A stretch of DNA of 64,000 nucleotides. Source: an uncultured Alphaproteobacteria bacterium (GTDB lineage Bacteria > Pseudomonadota > Alphaproteobacteria > RF32 > CAG-239). Location: contig CAJTJB010000001.1 in NCBI GenBank assembly GCA_910576955.1, positions 186,001 to 250,000 on the forward strand. Direction: 5' to 3'. Shown here piece after piece: positions 8,829-14,938 of this stretch; within the stretch, counting starts at the first letter, position 1; every line of letters begins with the position of its first letter. A program made the translations under genes and the position numbers. Below the pieces are notes generated by a model. That model saw only the letters and a list, made by a program, of their open reading frames with translations, did not search any database and was not told the DNA's origin.

Positions 8829-8919
8829 CTTTTGACATTTGACTTTTAATGCTTGATTTTAACTCTTATTTTATTTTGGCGGTATAATATTGAGGCATAA
8901 AAAAACAGAAAGAGGGCAA

Positions 8920-10767
8920 ATGCGCTATATTTTTTCTTATATTATCCTTTTTTTCATCGCTTTCGTTTCAGAGGCGGGGGCGGTCAGTTTCAGCCAAAAA
9001 ACAAATTTTGTGAACATTACGGCAATACCGGAATATAAAACGCTTTCTTCCGGCACGCCGAGCCTTACGATTGTTGCCGAAGTGGATATTAAAGCCGGAT
9101 GGCACTTGTATTGGGATAACCCGGGGGATACGGGCGACCCGACAACCCTGACTTATTTCGAATCGCCTTATTATGCGGAAACGGCAAACATTCATACCGC
9201 ACCGAAGAAATCGGTTTTTGAAGAAATTATAACCTCTTATATTTATACGCAGAAATTATATTTTAAGACGACTTTTGAGCTTAAAAATTTGAATAAGGCA
9301 GCCCGTTTGCCGTTCAATGCAGTTTTATCTTATACGGTATGCGGCGAATCGTGTTTTCCGGAAACTATACCATTGAGTTTTGCTCTGCCGGTCGGTAAAA
9401 AAGCAGAGAAAAATCCGACTTATTTAAAATCTTTGTTAGAGGCGGAAAACACGTTTCCCCTACCCTTGGCAGCCACTGCCGCGCTCGAAAACAATTTTCT
9501 GGAATTTGACGTTGGCGAACATATTTTAAAAACCTGCAACGAACCCGAATTTGTAAGCCGCCATCCGAAAAAAAGCGTGTTGGCAGATTTGCCCAGAACA
9601 AGCGTTACCGAACAAGGGCAGCTGCATATTGACTTTGACGAAGGGGAAGTGCCGCCGGATTATAAGGGCGTTTTGCTCTGCCCCGGGCACGCTTATTTTA
9701 TTGAGCCGAGTGCCGGTTCGGCGACAGCTCCGGCAGACGATAGTACAAACAATGGTTTGTTTTATTATTTGCTGACGGCGTTTATTGCCGGCTTGATTTT
9801 GAACCTTATGCCGTGTGTTTTGCCGATTTTGAGCCTAAAAGCGCTTTATCTGGTGCAAAACAAACAGCACGCCTCGGCAGCTTCGGCTTTGATGTATCTC
9901 TTGGGCGTGGTGAGTTCGTTTGCGGCGTTATCGGGGATTTTGTTCTATCTGCGGCAAAGCGGAACGGAGCTCGGATGGGGATTTCAACTGCAATCGCCAG
10001 CGTTTAACATTTTCCTCTTTCTGCTGTTTTTTGTGATTTTTCTGAACCTGACCGATAAACTGCCGATGCCTGACCGGTGTGCGGATTATTTGAGCAAACT
10101 TGCCGGCAATAAAAGCTTTCTGACCGGTTTTTTTGCCGTTATTGTCGCCTGCCCCTGCACAGGGCCTTTTATGGGAGCAGCGCTCGGTTATGCAATTACG
10201 CAGCCGACAGTTATTTATTTCGGCATATTTATCGCTCTTGCACTTGGCTATGCCCTGCCCTATACGTTAATTGAACTGTTTCCGCGGTTTTTCCTGCGTT
10301 TTATTCCCAAACCGGGGGCGTGGATGATAACCTTAAAGCGGGTTTTGGCTTTGCCGATTGCTCTTACCTGCTTATGGCTCGGGTGGGTGATATTTAATCA
10401 GCTGAAACCTGCATCGATTGCACAAAATATTCAATGGGAAACGTATACACCCGACAAGGTGGAGCAAGCTCTGCAAAATCAAGAACCGGTGTTTATCAAC
10501 TTTACGGCAAAATGGTGCTTGGTTTGTTTGCTTAATGATAAATCCACCCTTGCAACCGATGACTTTAAGAATTTTGCGAAAAACAAAAAAATCCGGTTAT
10601 TTAAAGCTGATTGGACGAATCGGAACGAAACTATCCGCGACGCTCTTAAAACTTTCGGGCGCAATAGCATTCCTTTATATGTGTATTATCCTCAAGGAAG
10701 CCGCACACCGGTTATTCTGCCCCAGATACTAACGATTGACATTCTCCGCGAAAAGCTTGGCGGATAA
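8920..10767 (+). CDS. DsbD-like thiol:disulfide interchange protein
   Basis: A 615-residue protein with a Sec signal, a periplasmic DsbC/DsbD-alpha-type domain with YTVCGESCFPE near residue 140, a transmembrane DsbD domain (LMPCVLPILSLKAL and VACPCTGPFMGAALGY supply the two membrane cysteines), and a C-terminal thioredoxin domain with W-C533-L-V-C536. It should carry reducing equivalents from cytoplasmic thioredoxin to periplasmic thiols, for example for cytochrome c maturation or isomerase recycling. AGAGGG lies 5 nt before the ATG at 8920; an in-frame TTG at 8890 is less likely. A TATAAT-like element at 8883-8888 may be the -10 of its promoter. Confidence 0.9.
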   Translation: MRYIFSYIILFFIAFVSEAGAVSFSQKTNFVNITAIPEYKTLSSGTPSLTIVAEVDIKAGWHLYWDNPGDTGDPTTLTYFESPYYAETANIHTAPKKSVFEEIITSYIYTQKLYFKTTFELKNLNKAARLPFNAVLSYTVCGESCFPETIPLSFALPVGKKAEKNPTYLKSLLEAENTFPLPLAATAALENNFLEFDVGEHILKTCNEPEFVSRHPKKSVLADLPRTSVTEQGQLHIDFDEGEVPPDYKGVLLCPGHAYFIEPSAGSATAPADDSTNNGLFYYLLTAFIAGLILNLMPCVLPILSLKALYLVQNKQHASAASALMYLLGVVSSFAALSGILFYLRQSGTELGWGFQLQSPAFNIFLFLLFFVIFLNLTDKLPMPDRCADYLSKLAGNKSFLTGFFAVIVACPCTGPFMGAALGYAITQPTVIYFGIFIALALGYALPYTLIELFPRFFLRFIPKPGAWMITLKRVLALPIALTCLWLGWVIFNQLKPASIAQNIQWETYTPDKVEQALQNQEPVFINFTAKWCLVCLLNDKSTLATDDFKNFAKNKKIRLFKADWTNRNETIRDALKTFGRNSIPLYVYYPQGSRTPVILPQILTIDILREKLGG

Positions 10768-10781
10768 AAGCTTTATTTGCG

Positions 10782-10810
10782 TTGACGGGGGATTTTTTAT
10801 GGCATAGACT
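10782..10810 (+). promoter_or_regulatory. Sigma70-like promoter for kdsA
   Basis: TTGACG (10782-10787) and TAGACT (10805-10810) have a 17-nt spacer and lie 34 nt before the kdsA start codon. Confidence 0.5.
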
Positions 10811-10843
10811 TTGGTTATTGAGTGTAACTGAAGGACAAGAACT

Positions 10844-11686
10844 ATGGAACAAAGAGTTATTAACGTTAATGGAGTTAAGCTTGCAAATACTTTGCCGTTT
10901 GGGCTTTTATGCGGTCCGTGCCAAATTGAAAGCCGCCAGCATGCGATTGATATTGCCGGCGCGATGGTGGAGATTACCAAAGAGCTGAACATCCCATACA
11001 TTTTCAAAGCCTCTTTTGACAAGGCAAACCGCACTTCCATTCATGGCGCGCGCGGCGTAGGGCTAGAAGAAGGTATGCGTACGTTTGACGAGATTAAAAA
11101 ACTTTACAATAACCTGCCGATTGTTACGGATGTTCACGAAAAAGACCAATGCGCGGTTGTGGCGGAACATGTGGATATGTTGCAGATTCCGGCGTTTTTG
11201 TGTAGGCAGACGGATTTGGTGGTAGCAGCGGCAAACACCGGCAAGGTTGTTAATATCAAAAAAGGGCAATTCCTTGCACCGTGGGAAGCGAAAAACCTTG
11301 TTGTTAAGTGTGACGAATCGGGCAATCATAATGTTTGTTTGACCGAACGCGGCACAAGTTTCGGCTATAACACGCTCGTGACGGATATGCGCGGATTGCC
11401 GAGAATGGCGGCGGATACGGGCTGTCCGATTATTTTTGATGCCACACACTCGGTGCAGCAACCAGGAGGAATGGGTGGAAGTTCTGGCGGACAACGAGAA
11501 TTTGCTCCTGTACTTGCTCGCGCGGCGGTTGCCGTCGGTGTTGCAGCGGTGTTTATGGAAACGCACGAGAATCCGGACAAGGCTCTTTCTGACGGACCGA
11601 ATACGATTGCGCTTAAAGATATGAAAGGTGTATTGAGCGTTTTAAAACAATTTGACGAAGTGCGAAAAAGCTTGGATATTTTTTAA
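10844..11686 (+). CDS. kdsA: 3-deoxy-8-phosphooctulonate synthase (KDO-8-P synthase)
   Basis: The 280-residue protein condenses phosphoenolpyruvate with arabinose-5-phosphate to make KDO-8-phosphate, the committed step to the inner core of lipopolysaccharide. Family signatures are GPCQIES (22-30), KASFDKANRTS, IVTDVHE, QIPAFLCRQTD and FDATHSVQQPG. The residue equivalent to the metal-ligand position is Cys26 (GPC), as in the metal-dependent Aquifex-type enzymes, rather than Asn as in E. coli; this suggests a divalent-metal-requiring enzyme. The length is normal. A promoter-like element lies upstream and a strong hairpin follows 15 nt after the stop. It stands alone, not beside other KDO genes. 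Confidence 0.96.
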   Translation: MEQRVINVNGVKLANTLPFGLLCGPCQIESRQHAIDIAGAMVEITKELNIPYIFKASFDKANRTSIHGARGVGLEEGMRTFDEIKKLYNNLPIVTDVHEKDQCAVVAEHVDMLQIPAFLCRQTDLVVAAANTGKVVNIKKGQFLAPWEAKNLVVKCDESGNHNVCLTERGTSFGYNTLVTDMRGLPRMAADTGCPIIFDATHSVQQPGGMGGSSGGQREFAPVLARAAVAVGVAAVFMETHENPDKALSDGPNTIALKDMKGVLSVLKQFDEVRKSLDIF

Positions 11687-11700
11687 GAGAGAGATAAGGA

Positions 11701-11727
11701 AAAGCCGTCGGTTGACGGCTTTTGTTT
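11701..11727. terminator. Bidirectional terminator between kdsA and the convergent gene
   Basis: A 10-bp perfect stem AAAAGCCGTC/GACGGCTTTT with loop GGTT is followed by TTTTGTTTTA on the plus strand. A run of A residues before it lets it act in both directions. Confidence 0.85.
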
Positions 11728-12092
11728 TATTTGAATTTACATTTGCTATGTCCAGAAGAATCATTAGCTCCTCCTAGTATTACGTAGCAGATTATTTCTT
11801 CATTTTCGCAACGCTCTATAGAAAAGTAGTAAGCAACGAGACCTTCCATTAAAACTTCTTGTTTAAGAAAACCTTTTTCATCTTTTCTTGCTGATTTGTA
11901 TATTCCATCTGGGTAGGCATGCCCCACCAAAGTACATGCCATTTGATGTTCAACTTTTATAGGTAAATTGTCTTCAGTTGTTTTACTTCTAGATACAACT
12001 ACATTGCGGTTATAGTAATTCAAATTTTGTTGTGCCGCGGCCACCCCTGCTGATATTAAAAACAAAACCAAAAATATTATAAATTTTCTCAT
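11727..12092 (-). CDS. Secreted hypothetical protein, 121 aa
   Basis: I do not recognise the family. The product has a signal peptide (MRKFIIFLVLFLISAGVAAA/QQ) and a mature domain of about 100 residues with four Cys, compatible with two disulfides in the periplasm. I choose the ATG at 12092 because AAAGGTG lies 6 nt before it; a GTG three codons upstream would overlap the stop of the HEPN gene. It begins 1 nt after that stop, so the two genes are probably one transcript. Base composition is AT-rich compared with flanking kdsA and recO, which suggests acquired DNA. Confidence 0.6.
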   Translation of the reverse strand: MRKFIIFLVLFLISAGVAAAQQNLNYYNRNVVVSRSKTTEDNLPIKVEHQMACTLVGHAYPDGIYKSARKDEKGFLKQEVLMEGLVAYYFSIERCENEEIICYVILGGANDSSGHSKCKFK

Positions 12093-12093
12093 T

Positions 12094-12558
12094 TTATTCA
12101 CCTTTCATCTGAATTGTTCGATATTCTCTAACAGCTATTCTTAACTCACTTATCAGATGTTCCATATCAGCTATAGTGAGTGTTATTTCAAAACTTTTCT
12201 TTTCTGCTTGATAATACTTATCATAAAAGGTGATACAGTCTATTTCCCCATTGTCATTTGCATTTACTTCAAAATTCCCATGTGCGACAGCATTTCGCAT
12301 ATGTCTGAGAAATTCTTTTCTTGATTTTTTTGTTTCTATTTTCTGTTTGGCAATTAGGTCATCTACCTGAAATTCTTCTAATTTAGCTTTTTTATTTTCC
12401 TTAATAAATACCAATAATCCCAACAGAGAATTTACAATCATAGTAACTTCATATGGATAGTTTTCTTTATCGTCTTTATTTAATTTTTTATATTTTTCTA
12501 AATTTTCATATGTGCGCTCAAAGAAATTTATTATTTTATCGTTTTTATCATACATCAT
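12094..12558 (-). CDS. HEPN-domain protein (pEK499_p136-like candidate ribonuclease)
   Basis: A 154-residue, helix-rich, Lys-rich protein. Near residue 98 it has RNAVAHG, the R-x4-H active-site motif of HEPN ribonucleases, within a segment (FLRHMRNAVAHGNFEV) resembling pEK499_p136-type HEPN proteins. HEPN proteins are RNA-cutting toxins in toxin-antitoxin and phage-defence systems, though some are not toxic. It is divergent from an XRE regulator 152 bp away and coupled to a secreted protein. That gives the outline of a small defence or addiction module, but no classical antitoxin such as an MNT nucleotidyltransferase is adjacent. The AT-rich composition contrasts with neighbours. The SD is AAAGGAA, and two ATG codons are adjacent at the start. 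Confidence 0.7.
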   Translation of the reverse strand: MMYDKNDKIINFFERTYENLEKYKKLNKDDKENYPYEVTMIVNSLLGLLVFIKENKKAKLEEFQVDDLIAKQKIETKKSRKEFLRHMRNAVAHGNFEVNANDNGEIDCITFYDKYYQAEKKSFEITLTIADMEHLISELRIAVREYRTIQMKGE

Positions 12559-12710
12559 AACGTAGGTTTCCTTTCATATTGTGAGGTTAGTTTTTTACGA
12601 TAAAACACATTATAATCTATTTTATACATTTAGTCAAATAAAATAAATATTGTGATGTGTGGAACAAACATTGTAGTCCAGATAATATACCTTTAAAAAG
12701 AGGGTATACG

Positions 12711-13067
12711 ATGACTGATGATTTTGTTTATAATATCGGGCGCAGGATTGCCAAATTTCGTAAAGAAAGCGGGCTTAGCCAAGAAGAACTGGCCGAGAAA
12801 TCTGGTAAAATGGTTAACACAATCTCCAAGCTTGAACGCGGTATCGGCGACCCGAAAATTACTACTCTTAAAGAAGTGGCAACAGGATTAAACGTTAATC
12901 TACTCGACCTTATTGATGTGGAAGAGCAAAACAGTACCCGTTACAAAAAATCAAATGAAAAAATTATTAACCATATTGAGGTTATGTTGCGTTCTATGGA
13001 TGAACAAACTCTTGCAATCGCAGAAAAACAAATCGAAGTTTTGTTTAAGCTCGCTAAAAACTCATAA
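12711..13067 (+). CDS. XRE-family helix-turn-helix transcriptional regulator
   Basis: The 118-residue protein has an N-terminal Cro/C1-type HTH (about residues 8-62). Helices 2-3 read LSQEELAEKSGKMVNTISKL and end in the ERG motif typical of XRE regulators; a C-terminal helical segment follows, probably for dimerisation. The ATG at 12711 follows AGAGGG after 7 nt, so the upstream in-frame start is rejected. It is divergent from the HEPN gene, and the shared 152-bp AT-rich interval is the natural place for an autoregulatory operator. The targets are unknown. Confidence 0.88.
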   Translation: MTDDFVYNIGRRIAKFRKESGLSQEELAEKSGKMVNTISKLERGIGDPKITTLKEVATGLNVNLLDLIDVEEQNSTRYKKSNEKIINHIEVMLRSMDEQTLAIAEKQIEVLFKLAKNS

Positions 13068-13203
13068 ACTTTTTTTAACTGATTGACTTATTGCTTAATA
13101 TTTGGATTTTTAATCTATAATACCACAAAAAATAATCTTTACAAATTTTCATTATTTGGTGAATCGTTTTCTTATAATATTTCTTATGCCTTAAAAAATA
13201 GCT

Positions 13204-13231
13204 TTGACATTTTGAATTTTCATTATATGAT
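13204..13231 (+). promoter_or_regulatory. Promoter of structured RNA copy 1
   Basis: TTGACA (13204-13209) and TATGAT (13226-13231) are separated by 16 nt, predicting a transcript start near 13238. The second RNA copy has the same arrangement with an identical -35 element. Confidence 0.65.
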
Positions 13232-13237
13232 TTAGGT

Positions 13238-13424
13238 GGATATGGCGATAGCCTGTCTGGGGTGTGGAAACCTCTTCTGTATGCGTCTGCGTGCCAGACG
13301 ATAATTTTGCACGCTTTCTAGTCGGTGGCTGGAAGGCGGCAAAATATGCTATTTCAGTTAATATGTCGCACTATTCATACAGATAGTTTCCAACTTCCAG
13401 CTGCTTTTATCAAGCGGCTTTTTT
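13238..13424 (+). ncRNA. Structured leader RNA / sRNA, copy 1, upstream of a prepilin-like gene
   Basis: This interval has no ORF but forms an ordered RNA, predicted by hand. P1 is a GGC-GATA-GCC hairpin. P2 is TGGAAAC (13265-13271) plus CTGTATG (13277-13283) pairing with CATACAG (13376-13382) and GTTTCCA (13386-13392). Inside P2 are P3 (CGTCTG/CAGACG, 13284-13300) and P4 (TTTTGC..CGCTTTC with GGAAGGCG..GCAAAA, 13305-13344), plus a weak P5. GCTGGAAG in the P4 loop and 3' strand (13328-13335) is complementary to CTTCCAGC (13394-13401), just before the terminator. A homologue at 60642-60830 keeps the same helices with different bases. No known riboswitch class was recognised. The prepilin-like start codon is 28 nt downstream, so it may be an attenuator/riboswitch leader or a stand-alone sRNA. 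Confidence 0.75.
13400..13424 (+). terminator. Intrinsic terminator at the end of RNA copy 1
   Basis: GCTGCTT (13400-13406) pairs with AAGCGGC (13412-13418) around TTATC and is followed by six T residues. Its first two bases also belong to the CTTCCAGC long-range pairing, so the two structures can interfere with each other. The SD (GGGAG) and ATG of the prepilin-like gene follow within 28 nt. Confidence 0.85.
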
Positions 13425-13451
13425 GTTGTTTATTTGTGGGAGCTGTTGACT

Positions 13452-14087
13452 ATGAAATGTAATGAATGCGGTCGGTCGATGATTGAGATGTTAGGCGTGT
13501 TGGCGATTGTGGGAATATTATCTGTCGGAGGAATTGCAGGTTTTTCAAAAGCGATGGCTAAATATAAATTTGACCGTTCACTCGCGACCTATTCCTTATT
13601 TATTCAAGATGTTATGAAATATCAAAAAGACTGGGATCGTGCTTATTATAAAGTTTTCAACACACCGAATGGACAATATTGGCTTCGTGATTTAATCGTT
13701 CAAGCCGGATTAAAACCTGATCGTTGGCAGCTCAATGAAGATAAATGTTTCACAGATGAAGCCGGTGGAAGACAATGCGTTGATGCCAGAGGGCTTAATC
13801 AAATAGAATTCCAATATAGCTTTGGACCTGCTGATAATGTTAAAGACAATGAAAGAAACCGTCGATGCGTTGCCATCATTTCTGAAATTATCAGACCTTT
13901 GGATAATTTATATACATTAACTTTTTGGAGGGGGAAAGTTCATTTTGGCGATGTTCTTTACGGAAAGTCCTATTGCTCGGAAAATGTCGTTTGTTTGGAC
14001 GATTTATCTTTTGGCGAAATTTATGACCAATGTACGGCTTGCTCCAAGCGTAACTCATCGTGTGCTATTGTTTATGTTTTAAAATAA
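13452..14087 (+). CDS. Type IV prepilin-like protein, Cys-rich subfamily (copy 2)
   Basis: The 211-residue protein starts MKCNECG/RSMIEMLGVLAIVG: a short leader ending in Gly, then a hydrophobic helix with Glu at mature position 5, as in type IV pilins and pseudopilins. The body is unlike the 4951 copy but shares with those at 59985 and 60998 a C-terminal pattern of aligned cysteines: RRC..I..II.PL, LYG..YC, a lone C, then CTAC...SC. Cleavage by a prepilin peptidase and disulfide formation in the periplasm are inferred. The ATG at 13452 is preceded by GGGAG; an in-frame TTG six codons upstream is rejected. It lies directly behind a structured RNA with a terminator. No pilus machinery is nearby. 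Confidence 0.75.
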   Translation: MKCNECGRSMIEMLGVLAIVGILSVGGIAGFSKAMAKYKFDRSLATYSLFIQDVMKYQKDWDRAYYKVFNTPNGQYWLRDLIVQAGLKPDRWQLNEDKCFTDEAGGRQCVDARGLNQIEFQYSFGPADNVKDNERNRRCVAIISEIIRPLDNLYTLTFWRGKVHFGDVLYGKSYCSENVVCLDDLSFGEIYDQCTACSKRNSSCAIVYVLK

Positions 14088-14168
14088 GATTTTCCGATGC
14101 CCTGATTTTGTGCTTTACTTTCTGCTATTTTTTTCTATTCTGGAATAAATATCAGAAAGCATAATTAA

Positions 14169-14903
14169 ATGATAATCAAAGACGAGGGATATGTTTTAAG
14201 TGCGAGGAAGTACGGCGAGAAATCGCTGATTGTGGTGCTATTTACCAAAAACAAGGGAAAAATTACCGGTTTTGTTTCAGATGGGACCAACAAAAAAAAT
14301 CGGGGATTATTTCAGACCGGAAATAAGCTTTTTTTTGAGGCTTCGGCACGTTTGGAAGAAAATATGCGGCGGCTCTTTCGGCTGGAGCTTCTTGAGCCGA
14401 ATGCCGTTAATATGATGACCGATGTTAACAAGCTGAAACTGATGACAGCGGTTGTGCCGATGTTTACGCGCCTTTTGAACGAAAACGAAGATGTTGCGCT
14501 GTTTTATGACATATTAGGCAAGTTTTTTAAAGCAACGTCCCTCAAAGATATGCTTATGCGATATGCTTTTTTTGAGTTTTACGCGTTAGATTATCTCGGT
14601 ATCGGACTGTCACTTGACTGTTGCGCGGTAACCGGACAAACCGAGGGACTTTGCTATGTTTCCCCGAAAACAGGCAAAGCCGTATGCCGCGAAATTGGTG
14701 CACCATATGCCGACAGATTGTTTCAATATCCGCATTTTGTTGTGGATAACAATGAAAATCCATCTTATGAAGAAATTTTTAATGTGTTAAAAATGACAGA
14801 GTTTTTTCTCTTTGAGCATTTTTTTAAGTTTCATAACTTGCCTTTGCCGAAGAGCCGCGCTAACTTGTGGCAGTTTTTTGCCAGCGTGAGCGATGATGAA
14901 TAA
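14169..14903 (+). CDS. recO: DNA repair protein RecO
   Basis: The 244-residue protein has the RecO N-terminal OB-fold (DEGYVLSARKYGEKSLIVVLFT, then GKITGFVSDG) and a helical C-terminal domain with a Cys cluster at about residues 153-178 (CCAVTGQTEGLC...C), corresponding to the zinc-binding site of many RecO proteins. RecO works with RecR and RecF to load RecA on SSB-coated single-stranded DNA at gaps. The length is normal. parC follows 35 nt downstream, a neighbourhood seen in other alphaproteobacteria, and co-transcription is likely. Confidence 0.93.
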   Translation: MIIKDEGYVLSARKYGEKSLIVVLFTKNKGKITGFVSDGTNKKNRGLFQTGNKLFFEASARLEENMRRLFRLELLEPNAVNMMTDVNKLKLMTAVVPMFTRLLNENEDVALFYDILGKFFKATSLKDMLMRYAFFEFYALDYLGIGLSLDCCAVTGQTEGLCYVSPKTGKAVCREIGAPYADRLFQYPHFVVDNNENPSYEEIFNVLKMTEFFLFEHFFKFHNLPLPKSRANLWQFFASVSDDE

Positions 14904-14938
14904 CTATAAAGCTTTCGGGCTGTAACATTGAGGGAACA

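Noticed and set aside
8890..8919. TTG start for the DsbD-like protein
   Set aside because: AGAGGG lies just before the ATG at 8920, which also begins a clean signal peptide.
12559..12710. Clear operator between HEPN and XRE genes
   Set aside because: AT-rich with several weak -10-like hexamers, but I could not find a convincing palindrome.
13238..13424. c-di-GMP-I/cGAMP (GEMM) riboswitch, suggested by pilin context
   Set aside because: The conserved GEMM core and GNRA tetraloop/receptor are not present; the helix order and conserved loop differ.
13238..13424. 6S RNA, RNase P RNA or tmRNA
   Set aside because: Length and branched P2-P5 layout do not fit the single bulged hairpin of 6S; no RNase P core or tRNA-like domain; and there are two divergent copies, each tied to a prepilin-like gene.
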